Of a stretch of DNA of 38,023 nt, positions 1 through 8,150 are shown one piece after another. A model generated the notes under the pieces. That model ran no database searches and was not told the DNA's origin. It saw only the letters and a list, made by a program, of their open reading frames with translations. How positions within the stretch are numbered: the stretch's first letter is position 1; every line of letters begins with the position of its first letter. This DNA is from Chromatiaceae bacterium (GTDB taxonomy: Bacteria > Pseudomonadota > Gammaproteobacteria > Chromatiales > Chromatiaceae), in contig JACKML010000014.1 of the NCBI GenBank assembly GCA_024235415.1, forward strand, positions 1 through 38,023, read 5' to 3'. The translations under genes and the position numbers were made by a program.

Positions 1-9
1 AACCACCCG

Positions 10-471
10 GTGACGACGTCTTCAATGGATGAAGACTTCATGCGTCGTGCGCTGGCGCTGGCGCACGAGGCGCAGGTGCATGGCGAGGTACCGGTGGGTG
101 CGCTCGTCGTCGCCGATGGTGCGATCATCGGCGAGGGCTGGAACCGTCCGATCGGCAGCAACGACCCGACCGCACATGCCGAGATCGTGGCGTTGCGTGC
201 GGCGTCCATGGCAATCGGCAACTATCGACTGCCTGGGACCACCTTGTACGTGACGCTGGAACCTTGTCCGATGTGCGCAGGTGCAATTGTGCATGCGCGC
301 GTGCAGCGGGTGGTCTACGCGGCGACCGACCCGCGTGCCGGCGCTGCGGGCAGCAGGTTCGATCTGCTTCCGTCCGATGAACGGTTCAATCACTACACCT
401 GCTGTGAGGGCGGTGTGCTGGCAGAAGAGAGTTCCACAATGTTGAAGGACTTCTTCCGCCAGCGCCGCTGA
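10..471 (+). CDS. tadA: tRNA adenosine(34) deaminase TadA
   Basis: This cytosolic zinc enzyme deaminates adenosine 34 to inosine in the anticodon of tRNA-Arg(ACG), allowing wobble decoding. The 153-residue protein has the cytidine-deaminase-fold signature: an HAE motif at residues 56-58 (Zn ligand His and proton-shuttle Glu) and PCPMCAG at 85-91, whose two Cys (86 and 89) complete the zinc site. Length fits the family. The start is uncertain: GTG at 10 lies at the window edge, and ATG at 25 (MDEDFMRRAL) is equally acceptable, with no clear ribosome-binding site for either. Its stop codon is directly followed by the next reading frame, so the two genes may be co-transcribed. The family call is firm. 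Confidence 0.95.
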   Translation: MTTSSMDEDFMRRALALAHEAQVHGEVPVGALVVADGAIIGEGWNRPIGSNDPTAHAEIVALRAASMAIGNYRLPGTTLYVTLEPCPMCAGAIVHARVQRVVYAATDPRAGAAGSRFDLLPSDERFNHYTCCEGGVLAEESSTMLKDFFRQRR

Positions 472-498
472 ATGTTTCTTTGCCTGGAGGCACCTTCA

Positions 499-1449
499 TT
501 GAAGATTGCGTTTTCGCTCGTCGCGCTGCTGCTGTCATCCGGTCTGTTGGCTGCGCCCGACTACCCACCGGTCACGGTCGACGTCGCGGTGACCAGGGTT
601 TCCGATCATACCTACTACGCGCTGGGCGCCGCTGGCACGGCGACCGAGAACCAGGGATTCATCTCGAATGCCGGCTTCGTGATCACCGATGCCGGCGTGG
701 TCGTGTTCGACAGCCTGGGTTCGCCGTCGCTGGCGTGGGCCCTGCGTCAGCGTATCCGTGAGTTGACCGACCAGCCGGTAGTCAAAGTGATTGTCAGTCA
801 CTACCACGCCGACCACGTGTACGGCCTGCAGGTGTTCCAGGATGAAGGCGCCGAGATCATCGCGCCGCGCGGCGCCTATGAATACCTCGCTTCCAACGCG
901 GCAGCCGAACGTCTCAACGAACGGCGGTTCTCACTCGACCCCTGGGTCAACGACGACACGCGGCTGGTGCGGCCCGACCGGGTGATCGAAAAGGAATACC
1001 GCTTTTCCCTGGGCGGTATGGATTTTCAGCTCAACTACCTGGGCAGTGCGCACTCTGATGGTGACATGACGCTGTACGTCGTGCAGGACCGGGTGCTGTT
1101 TTCCGGCGATATCATATTCGAAGGGCGCGTGCCTTTTGTCGGTGATGCAGATACCAAACGCTGGCTGGAGACCCTGCAGGCGCTTGAAACCGGTGATCTG
1201 GTCGCGCTGGTTCCCGGCCACGGGCCGGCGGCGCGCAATCCGGTCGAGGCGGTCGCCGGGACCAGGGAATACCTGGCCTATCTGCGCGAGGTGATGGGTG
1301 CCGCGGTCGACGAGTTGCAGGATTTCGCCAGTGCCTATGATGCGGCCGACTGGAGTCGCTTCGAGCAGTTGCCGGCATTCGAAGCGGCTAACCGGCGCAA
1401 TGCCTACCAGGTTTTCCTGTCGATGGAGGCCGAGGCGTTCCAGAAGTAG
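499..1449 (+). CDS. Exported metallo-beta-lactamase-fold hydrolase (SoxH-like)
   Basis: The protein has 316 residues if started at TTG 499. That codon lies 8 nt after a GGAGG at 486-490 and begins a clean signal peptide (MKIAFSLVALLLSSGLLA), so it is preferred over ATG 472, which has no ribosome-binding site. The metallo-beta-lactamase zinc motif is present as SHYHADH (H101, H103, D105, H106), followed by GSAHSDGD, FSGDIIFEG and a late PGHGP, so a two-metal hydrolase site looks complete. The signal peptide places it in the periplasm. It resembles the SoxH / 'quinoprotein relay zinc metallohydrolase' branch, but the substrate cannot be read from sequence and no sox or PQQ gene is adjacent. It is convergent with gltA. 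Confidence 0.85.
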   Translation: MKIAFSLVALLLSSGLLAAPDYPPVTVDVAVTRVSDHTYYALGAAGTATENQGFISNAGFVITDAGVVVFDSLGSPSLAWALRQRIRELTDQPVVKVIVSHYHADHVYGLQVFQDEGAEIIAPRGAYEYLASNAAAERLNERRFSLDPWVNDDTRLVRPDRVIEKEYRFSLGGMDFQLNYLGSAHSDGDMTLYVVQDRVLFSGDIIFEGRVPFVGDADTKRWLETLQALETGDLVALVPGHGPAARNPVEAVAGTREYLAYLREVMGAAVDELQDFASAYDAADWSRFEQLPAFEAANRRNAYQVFLSMEAEAFQK

Positions 1450-1460
1450 TGGACGAAACC

Positions 1461-1479
1461 GCCGGGCCGTGCGCCCGGC
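1461..1479. terminator. GC hairpin between convergent genes
   Basis: A perfect 7-bp inverted repeat (GCCGGGC / GCCCGGC, 5-nt loop) lies between the stop of the metallo-hydrolase gene and the gltA stop. There is no immediate T-run on either side, so it is at best a weak or Rho-assisted bidirectional terminator. Confidence 0.4.
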
Positions 1480-1495
1480 GTCATCCAGGCTTTGT

Positions 1496-2785
1496 TCAGC
1501 CCCTGTCCGCCAGAGGGACGTAGTCTGTCTGCAGGTTGCCCGTATAGATCTGGCGCGGTCTTGCGATCTTGCCGCCTTGCTCCTGGCTCTGCTCCCACCA
1601 GTGCGCGATCCAACCGGGCAGGCGGCCGATTGCAAACAGCACAGTGAACATATCCGCCGGGATGCCGATCGCGCGCATGATGATGCCGCTATAGAAGTCC
1701 ACGTTCGGGTACAGCTTGCGGTCGACGAAATACGGGTCGCGCAACGCGATTTCTTCGAGGCGGCGTGCGATGTCCAGCAGCGGGTCCGGTTTTCCCAGAC
1801 GTTCGAGCAGCCGCTCGGTGACGGTGCGCAGCATTTGGGCGCGCGGGTCGAAGTTCTTGTACACGCGATGACCGAAGCCCATCAGGCGTACCTTGCTGTC
1901 CTTGCTCTTGGCCATGCTCACGTACTCGTCGGGCGTGATGTTGCCTTTATGGATCTGTTCGAGCATGTCGAGTACCGCGACATTGGCTCCGCCGTGCAAA
2001 GGCCCCCACAAGGCGCATACGCCGGCGGCGCATGAGGCGAACAGATTGGCCCGACTGGAGCCGACCATGCGAACCGTCGAGGTAGAGCAGTTCTGCTCAT
2101 GGTCGGCGTGCAGGATCAGAACAAGATTGAGGGCGTCACGGACTGTTTCGTCGCAGACATACTGGTCGAATGGTTGCGAGAACATCATGTGCAGGAAGTT
2201 CGGCACATAACGCAGGCGTGGGTCGGGGTAGTTGTACGGTTTGCCAACCGAGTGGCGATAGGCGTACGCGGCAATCGTGCGGATCTTGCTGATCAGCCGT
2301 GCCGCCGCCATGCGGAACTGGTCTTCGTCATCGAGTTCGTGCAGGTCAGGGTGAAAGCACGACAGCGCATTGATCATCGCCGACAGGATCGCCATCGGTG
2401 GCGCGGCGCGCGGAAAGCCCTCGAAATGATGCTTCATCCCTTCGTCCAGATTGGCGAAACGGGTGAGGTCATCGGCAAAGCTGGTGTACTGGGCGGCGGT
2501 CGGCAGCTGCCCGAAGATCAGCAGCCAGGCGACCTCGACAAAGTTTGGAGAGGTCGCGAACTGCTCGATCGGGATGCCACGATAGCGCAGGATGCCGTTT
2601 TCACCGTCGATGAAGGTGATGTCACTCAGGCAGCTGCCGGTATTACCGTATCCCGGGTCGAGCGTGATATGGCCGGTGCGTTCGCGCAGGTCGCGGATAT
2701 CGATCGCACGTTCACCCTCCACCCCGGTGATGATCGGCAGTTCATGGTTTACCCCGTCGAGGATCAGGGTGGCTTGGTCGGACAT
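1496..2785 (-). CDS. gltA: Citrate synthase (type II, hexameric)
   Basis: Condenses oxaloacetate and acetyl-CoA to citrate, the entry step of the TCA cycle. The 429-residue protein matches the length and layout of gammaproteobacterial type II enzymes. The catalytic residues fall where expected: H264 in GPLHGGANVA, H306 in MGFGHRVYK and D363 in PNVDFYSG. The N-terminal small beta domain typical of NADH-regulated type II enzymes is present (DPGYGNTGSC at about residues 42-51). ATG 2785 is the family start, although the upstream ribosome-binding site is weak. The gene stands alone, convergent with the metallo-hydrolase and downstream of mltF on the same strand. Confidence 0.97.
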   Translation of the reverse strand: MSDQATLILDGVNHELPIITGVEGERAIDIRDLRERTGHITLDPGYGNTGSCLSDITFIDGENGILRYRGIPIEQFATSPNFVEVAWLLIFGQLPTAAQYTSFADDLTRFANLDEGMKHHFEGFPRAAPPMAILSAMINALSCFHPDLHELDDEDQFRMAAARLISKIRTIAAYAYRHSVGKPYNYPDPRLRYVPNFLHMMFSQPFDQYVCDETVRDALNLVLILHADHEQNCSTSTVRMVGSSRANLFASCAAGVCALWGPLHGGANVAVLDMLEQIHKGNITPDEYVSMAKSKDSKVRLMGFGHRVYKNFDPRAQMLRTVTERLLERLGKPDPLLDIARRLEEIALRDPYFVDRKLYPNVDFYSGIIMRAIGIPADMFTVLFAIGRLPGWIAHWWEQSQEQGGKIARPRQIYTGNLQTDYVPLADRG

Positions 2786-2823
2786 GGTCGGGCACTCATT
2801 CAGGCTAAACGGTTGAGTTACAG

Positions 2824-2852
2824 CTTATCGCCCTTTCAGCAGGCCGGTGCAA
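2824..2852 (-). promoter_or_regulatory. Candidate sigma70-type promoter of gltA
   Basis: On the minus strand TTGCAC (2847-2852) is separated by exactly 17 nt from GATAAG (2824-2829). This would give a leader of about 30 nt before the gltA ATG. It was found by eye and is only moderately close to consensus. Confidence 0.4.
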
Positions 2853-2897
2853 TACCCGGCGAAGGCAAGGCCCAAAATCGCCGGCAGGCCCCGTGCA

Positions 2898-4331
2898 CTA
2901 ATCCGCATCCGCGGTCATCAGGCGCTGCAGTGTCTTGCGGTCGTTGGTGGTGGTGAACCAGACCAGCAGGTCATAGTAGTTGCGGATTCTGTCGACGTAG
3001 TCGACTGGCTCCTGTCCACGTGCAAAGCCGTGCTTGAGTGTCTTGTAGTGCGTCTTGTCTGCAAGCAGCGGCAGGCGCTGCTTGACCTCGAACCAGAGGT
3101 CGGGGCTGGCGCCGTCGCGTTCGGTGAGGATCCGCGCGTCTTCCAGATGCCCGAAGCCGATGTTGTAGCCGGCGAGGGTCAGCCACAGGCGGTTCGGCTC
3201 CTGGATGCGTTCCGGGATCTTCTTTTCCACCACGCGCAGATAGCGCGCGCCACCGGTGATGCTCTGCTGCGGGTCGCTGCGGTCGGTGATGCCCATCTGC
3301 TGCGCCGTCGATTGGGTCAACATCATGACGCCGCGAACGCCGGTCGGCGAAACCGCGTCGGCCCGCCAGTGCGATTCCTGGTAGCCGATCGCCGCGAGCA
3401 GGCGCCAATCGATGCCTGTCTGCTGGGCCGCCTGTTCGAAATAGGCGCGGAATTGCGGCAGGCGGTCGCGAACGTGGCGCCAGAACTCGCGTGTGTCGAC
3501 GAAGTTGAGGCGGTCGGAATGGCCGAAATAGCGTGCGCGCAGGCGTTCCAGGCGGCCGTCCTGATGGACCAGGTCCAGGAACGCGTTGGCGGCATCGAGC
3601 AGGCTGTCGTCACCGTTGCGGCTGAATGCCCAGCCCAATGGCTGCGACTCGGTGAGGTCGAACGCCACCGCAGTATGCTGAAAGACCCGCCGACTCAGCG
3701 TGGCGGTATGCGAGTCGGCCAGTGTCAAACGAAAGTTTCCCAGGTCAACCTCGCTCAGCAGGCGTTCGGTACTGATGTCGTCATGTGTCTGCCAGGTCAG
3801 ACCGGGGCGTTGCGTGGCACGCAATTTGGTCAGGTGCTCGTCATGGCTGGAGCCGGCGACGACGTGCAGGTCGCCGGCGGCAATGTCGTCGAAGGATCGC
3901 GGACGTGCGCTGCCGCGGCGGTAGATGACCTGCTCGGTGACGAATTCATACGGCGTGGAAAAGCGCACCCTGAGCTCGCGAGCGGGTGTGATGGCGAGTC
4001 CAGCCGCGGCCATGTGCACCACGCCGCGTTCGGTGGCCTGCAACAGGGTCTCGACCGTGCGCGGAAACAGCGGTCGCACCTCGACACCCAGGTGACGGGC
4101 GAATTCTCGCACCAGTGCGTATTCGAAGCCGTCCGGCCCGTCGGCACCCTGGTAGTAAGCGGCAGGACTCTGCCGGGTGGCGACCACCAGCACGCCGTTT
4201 TTCTGTACGTGCTGCAGGACCGACAGCGGCTCGTGCCGCAGCAGGAAAAACACCCCGGCCAAGCCGGTGAACAGCAGGCAGCCGGCAACCACGACAGCGA
4301 CCCTGCGTTGCGTCGATGCAGACGCCTGCAT
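2898..4331 (-). CDS. mltF: Membrane-bound lytic murein transglycosylase F
   Basis: Cleaves the MurNAc-GlcNAc bond of peptidoglycan to give 1,6-anhydro products, acting from the periplasmic face. The chain has an N-terminal hydrophobic segment (about residues 10-31), an ABC-type solute-binding-like domain (about 40-265), then an SLT domain with the catalytic Glu in GYQESHW (about residue 319) followed by SPTGVRGVMMLT. This two-domain order is diagnostic of MltF. ATG 4331 is taken as start. A TTG immediately upstream (4334) is also possible, because an AAGGCGG sequence lies a few bases before both. It is divergent from hrpB with about 110 bp between. Confidence 0.93.
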   Translation of the reverse strand: MQASASTQRRVAVVVAGCLLFTGLAGVFFLLRHEPLSVLQHVQKNGVLVVATRQSPAAYYQGADGPDGFEYALVREFARHLGVEVRPLFPRTVETLLQATERGVVHMAAAGLAITPARELRVRFSTPYEFVTEQVIYRRGSARPRSFDDIAAGDLHVVAGSSHDEHLTKLRATQRPGLTWQTHDDISTERLLSEVDLGNFRLTLADSHTATLSRRVFQHTAVAFDLTESQPLGWAFSRNGDDSLLDAANAFLDLVHQDGRLERLRARYFGHSDRLNFVDTREFWRHVRDRLPQFRAYFEQAAQQTGIDWRLLAAIGYQESHWRADAVSPTGVRGVMMLTQSTAQQMGITDRSDPQQSITGGARYLRVVEKKIPERIQEPNRLWLTLAGYNIGFGHLEDARILTERDGASPDLWFEVKQRLPLLADKTHYKTLKHGFARGQEPVDYVDRIRNYYDLLVWFTTTNDRKTLQRLMTADAD

Positions 4332-4440
4332 CAATGAGTCCGCCTTACCGCCAGCGGCCGGCTGAGGCTATAGTTGTGGTTCACCTTGAGTCTCTGTACG
4401 GGTGCGGCTGGCCGCGTTCGCGAACCCCGGAAGATAGTCA

Positions 4441-6969
4441 TTGCCGCGACAAAAATCCACCCGCAACGGACTGCCTGAACTGCCGGTACGCACGGCAGTC
4501 GCGGCGCTGCGGTCAGCGCTGTTGCGTGGGCATGCGGTACTGACCGCTGAGCCTGGTTCCGGCAAGACGACGCTGATCCCGCTGTTGCTGCTGGACGAGC
4601 AGTGGCTGACCGGGCGCAGCATTCTGATGCTCGAGCCCAGGCGGCCCGCTGCACGCATGGCGGCACGGCGCATGGCGCAGCTGCTCGGCGAAGAGGTCGG
4701 CGGCACGGTCGGCTACCAGGTGCGCTTCGAGCGAAAGATCTCGGAATCCACCCGGATCGAGGTCCTGACCGAGGGTCTGCTGTTGCGCCGTCTGCAGAAT
4801 GATCCGGAACTGGGCGGCGTCGGCCTGCTGATCTTCGATGAATTTCATGAACGCAGTCTTGTCGGTGATTTGTCGCTGGCACTTGGCCTGGACGTTGCCG
4901 CCGGACTGCGTGAAGACCTGCGCCTGCTGGTGATGTCGGCAACACTGGATGCACAGCCGCTCGCAGACCTGCTGCAGGCGCCGGTGGTCACTGCCCTGGG
5001 CCGGCAACACCCTGTTGACGTGATCCACATGCCGCAGGACGCCGATCCACGTGACCCGACACCGGCCTGCCTGCGCGCATTGGGCCAGGCGCTCGAATGC
5101 AGCAATGGTGATGTCCTTGTGTTCCTGCCGGGGCGGCGCGAGATCGAGCGCATGCGCCAGGCAGTCGAGACGCAATCGGGTGCGGGGCTGGATGTTCTCA
5201 CGCTGTTCGGCGATATGCCGGCTGCTGCGCAGGATGTGGTCCTCAGGGGGGGAGGCGGTGTGCGGCGCCGGGTGATCCTGGCGACCGACATTGCCGAGAC
5301 GAGCCTGACCATCGAGGGGGTGCAGGCGGTGGTGGACAGCGGGCTGGCACGCCGACCGGTGTTCGATCCCAATACCGGGCTTACACGTCTGCAGACGCAA
5401 TGGATCAGCAGGGCTTCGGCTCAGCAGCGCGCCGGGCGTGCCGGCCGGCTGGGACCAGGTCAATGCCTGCGCGTGTGGACCCCGGCGCGCCATGCGCGTC
5501 TGGCCGAATGGACGCCGCCGGAGATCACCGAGGCGGATCTCGCCGGCCTGGTCCTGGAGTTGGCCAACTGGGGTGTCACCGATCCCGGGCAACTGCGGTG
5601 GCTGGACCTGCCGCCGCCGGCCCATTGGCAGCAGGCGGTCGGCCTGCTGCGCCAGCTCGGCGCGCTCGATGCGGAGGCACGCATTACCAAGGCCGGGCGT
5701 GGCATGGCGCGTTTTCCAGCACACCCGCGCCTGGCACATGTGTTGGTGTCGGCGGTCGGCAGGCAAGACCAGGCAGTGGCCGCTGAGGTGGTCGCGCTGC
5801 TGTCCGAGCGTGACCCCCTCGGTCGCACGCCGATGCAACAGCGCAGTGCCGATATCACCCTTCGCATCGATGCCCTGGCCGCGCTGCGTGGACATGCACG
5901 GTTGCCCTCCGGCTTCGATGCGACGGCGCTGCGCCGAATCGAGCAGGCGGCACGGCAGTTCCGCCAGCTGTGTCCAGCGGCTCCCGACGAAAACGGGCCG
6001 GTTCTGGATGCGGCGAGGTGCCTGGCGTTGGCGTACCCGGACCGGGTGGCGATGGCTGCCTCCACTGACGGTCGCCGCTACCTGATGCGCAACGGTCGTG
6101 CGGCGCTGCTCGATGCGACCGACCCGCTGCGTGGCAGTCCGTTCCTTGCGATTGCGGCGGTTGACGCGGGAATGCGTGAGGGTGTCGTCTGGCTGGCCGC
6201 AGCCTTGGATCTTGCACAGTTCGAGTCGCTGTTCGGTGCACAGATCATTGCGGGCCGCGAGGTGCGCTGGGATGAGCGCCAGGGTGACGTGGTTGCGCGA
6301 TCCGTCCGCCGGCTGGACGCCCTGGTGTTGAGCGACACGGCGGTGGCGTTGCATCCCGACGACCCGGTTGCGGCGTTGCTGTTCGCGCAGATCCGTGAAC
6401 AGGGGCTGGCGGCGTTCTTCTCCGATCCACTCGACCTGAGGGCACGCGTGCAGCTGCTGGCGCAGGTAGACGAGGCGGGAGGGTGGCCCGATTTCACCGA
6501 GCAGGGCATCCTGGCCAACCTCGAGACGTGGTTGCTGCCGTGGATGAAGCGCGGCGAAGGCGCGCGTCAGCTGCGTGCGCTGCGTCTCGACGAGGTGCTC
6601 CTCGGGGTGCTCGGCTGGGAACGCGCACAGCGCCTGGATCAACTGCTGCCGACACACTTCGACACCGCGGCGGGTACGCGAAGACGTATCGAGTACCGCG
6701 AAGACGCCCTGCCGCTGCTGGCACTGCCGTTGCAGGAGATGCTTGGTTGCAGTGACGGTCCCGTGCTGGCCGGGGGCAGGGTCCGGGTGTTGCTGCACCT
6801 GTTGTCACCGGCCGGGCGGCCGTTGCAGGTCACATCGGATCTGGCGGCGTTCTGGGCGGGGGCCTATGCCGAGGTGAAAAAGGAGATGCGTGGTCGCTAT
6901 CCGAAACACTTCTGGCCCGATGACCCGGCCGCTGCCAGGGCGACGCGTTTCACCAAACGCAGGATGTAA
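4441..6969 (+). CDS. hrpB: ATP-dependent RNA helicase-like HrpB
   Basis: A DEAH-box superfamily 2 helicase of the HrpB subfamily; its cellular role is poorly defined. The 842 residues show Walker A EPGSGKTT (37-44), the DEFH box (133-136), SATLD (about 166-170) and the arginine-finger motif QQRAGRAGR. The HrpB-specific C-terminal region ends in RYPKHFWPDDP, the family hallmark. The start is TTG at 4441: GGAAG at 4429-4433 lies 7 nt upstream and no better start exists. The stop is only 4 bp from the stop of the convergent response regulator gene. I saw no missing motif. Confidence 0.95.
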   Translation: MPRQKSTRNGLPELPVRTAVAALRSALLRGHAVLTAEPGSGKTTLIPLLLLDEQWLTGRSILMLEPRRPAARMAARRMAQLLGEEVGGTVGYQVRFERKISESTRIEVLTEGLLLRRLQNDPELGGVGLLIFDEFHERSLVGDLSLALGLDVAAGLREDLRLLVMSATLDAQPLADLLQAPVVTALGRQHPVDVIHMPQDADPRDPTPACLRALGQALECSNGDVLVFLPGRREIERMRQAVETQSGAGLDVLTLFGDMPAAAQDVVLRGGGGVRRRVILATDIAETSLTIEGVQAVVDSGLARRPVFDPNTGLTRLQTQWISRASAQQRAGRAGRLGPGQCLRVWTPARHARLAEWTPPEITEADLAGLVLELANWGVTDPGQLRWLDLPPPAHWQQAVGLLRQLGALDAEARITKAGRGMARFPAHPRLAHVLVSAVGRQDQAVAAEVVALLSERDPLGRTPMQQRSADITLRIDALAALRGHARLPSGFDATALRRIEQAARQFRQLCPAAPDENGPVLDAARCLALAYPDRVAMAASTDGRRYLMRNGRAALLDATDPLRGSPFLAIAAVDAGMREGVVWLAAALDLAQFESLFGAQIIAGREVRWDERQGDVVARSVRRLDALVLSDTAVALHPDDPVAALLFAQIREQGLAAFFSDPLDLRARVQLLAQVDEAGGWPDFTEQGILANLETWLLPWMKRGEGARQLRALRLDEVLLGVLGWERAQRLDQLLPTHFDTAAGTRRRIEYREDALPLLALPLQEMLGCSDGPVLAGGRVRVLLHLLSPAGRPLQVTSDLAAFWAGAYAEVKKEMRGRYPKHFWPDDPAAARATRFTKRRM

Positions 6970-6973
6970 GCAC

Positions 6974-7771
6974 TCAGGCGTCGAGGATGTTGCGCACCAG
7001 CTGACGCACCATCGCAGGTTCGAACGGTTTGTCACAGATCGCCGACACACCGCTCTGCTGCACCGCGGCCAGCCGGTTCTGGTTGGATTCGCTGGTGACC
7101 ATCAGCACGGGCAGCGAGGACTGGGTCGACTCGGTGCGGATGTGGTCGATCAGCTCTTTGCCGTCCATGCGCGGCATGTTGTAGTCGGTGACGATGAAAT
7201 CGTAGTAGTTCTGTTCAATCATCTCCAACCCGCGCAGGCCGTCTTCCGCATGATCGATGCGCCGGATGCCGAGAGAATGCAGGACCCGTGTGATGTGCTT
7301 ACGCGACAAAGCGCTGTCATCCACCACCAGGACCTGCAGCGCATCGGCGTCCAGGTCGGCAATTTCGTGTACGCTGTCGTCGAGCATGTCGATGGTTGTT
7401 GCGAGCGCGGTGCGCAGCTCGGCGGCCGAAAACGGTTTCGGCAGTATGCCGACCACGCCTGCCTGGCGGATCGGGTCGAGATAGCGAAAGCGCGTCTCGC
7501 TTGAGATCAACATGAAAGGTGTGTCGGAGAAATCCGCTGATTCGCGAATCCGGTGTACCAGGTCCGTGCCTGTCATGTCGGGCAGGTAGAGTGAGCTGAT
7601 CACCAGGTCGGGCGATTGTGCCGCCAGTCGCACCAGCGCGTCCGCACCGCTGCCGCATTCGAGGGTAGCGTGAATCCCGTGTTCCTGCAGCGCACGGCAG
7701 ATGATCCGCCGCTGTGTCGGCGAGGGCTCTACGACGAGGACTGCGAGTTCGGGCAGGCTGATATCCGCCAT
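6974..7771 (-). CDS. Tandem-receiver response regulator with one degenerate receiver
   Basis: The protein has 265 residues from ATG 7771 and consists of two CheY-like receiver domains with no output domain. The second (about 145-265) is complete: acidic pair DD at 151-152, phospho-acceptor D196 in FIVTDYNMPRMDG and K248 in CDKPF. The first (about 8-130) keeps K112 (PKPF), but the acidic pair is reduced to VVEP and the phospho-acceptor position is Ser60 (VISSLYLPDMTG). It should therefore not be phosphorylated in the usual way. No kinase is adjacent, so the partner is unknown. A longer reading frame runs upstream to 8125, but it lies antisense to the DUF2970 gene and has no family similarity, so it was not used. 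Confidence 0.9.
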   Translation of the reverse strand: MADISLPELAVLVVEPSPTQRRIICRALQEHGIHATLECGSGADALVRLAAQSPDLVISSLYLPDMTGTDLVHRIRESADFSDTPFMLISSETRFRYLDPIRQAGVVGILPKPFSAAELRTALATTIDMLDDSVHEIADLDADALQVLVVDDSALSRKHITRVLHSLGIRRIDHAEDGLRGLEMIEQNYYDFIVTDYNMPRMDGKELIDHIRTESTQSSLPVLMVTSESNQNRLAAVQQSGVSAICDKPFEPAMVRQLVRNILDA

Positions 7772-7916
7772 TGGCGTTCTCTGCGACAAGGGTATGCAGA
7801 CATCTAGCGGCGGTTCGGTACGCGCCTTTAAATACCCTGTGGCCGGCGGACGCCCCGCTGCATTTCTGGCAGACTGGCCGGCCTGTATGATGTTGACGAA
7901 ATTCGTTGGAGTGGAT

Positions 7917-8132
7917 GTGTCGGACGAAAACCAAAAACTGTCGTTTCTGCAGGTGCTCGGCAGCGTCGTGTCGTCGTTCTTCGGGGTGCAGAAAAACGCG
8001 ACCCGGGAGCGTGATTTCAAACGCGGACGGGCGCGCGATTTCATTTTCGTCGGCATTCTGCTGACCCTGGTTTTCATCCTTGCGGTGTGGGGTGTGGTGC
8101 AGCTCGTGATGAGCGTCGCCGTCAAAGGCTGA
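7917..8132 (+). CDS. DUF2970 family small membrane protein
   Basis: A 71-residue protein of the uncharacterised DUF2970 family. The N-terminal half carries KLSFLQVLGSVVSSFFGVQ followed by RERDFKRGRARDF, the pattern I associate with this family. The C-terminal half is a single membrane helix (about residues 43-66). GTG 7917 is chosen because GGAG at 7908-7911 is 5 nt upstream and the resulting N-terminus (MSDENQK) fits the family. ATG 7887 and ATG 7890 are in frame but would add about 10 residues. The gene is divergent from the response regulator and convergent with the GTPase gene to its right. Function is unknown. Confidence 0.8.
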   Translation: MSDENQKLSFLQVLGSVVSSFFGVQKNATRERDFKRGRARDFIFVGILLTLVFILAVWGVVQLVMSVAVKG

Positions 8133-8150
8133 GTATGGCGGGCCCGACGA

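Noticed and set aside
2847..4337. Very long open frame antisense to mltF (and similar ones antisense to hrpB, rapA, GTPase B, ppc and pgi)
   Set aside because: They arise from codon bias in GC-rich DNA, where the antisense frame in phase with third positions rarely meets stops. None shows domains or a ribosome-binding site, while the sense genes are unmistakable.
7772..8125. Upstream extension of the response regulator
   Set aside because: It lies antisense to the DUF2970 gene and has no receiver-like sequence; ATG 7771 starts the first receiver domain cleanly.
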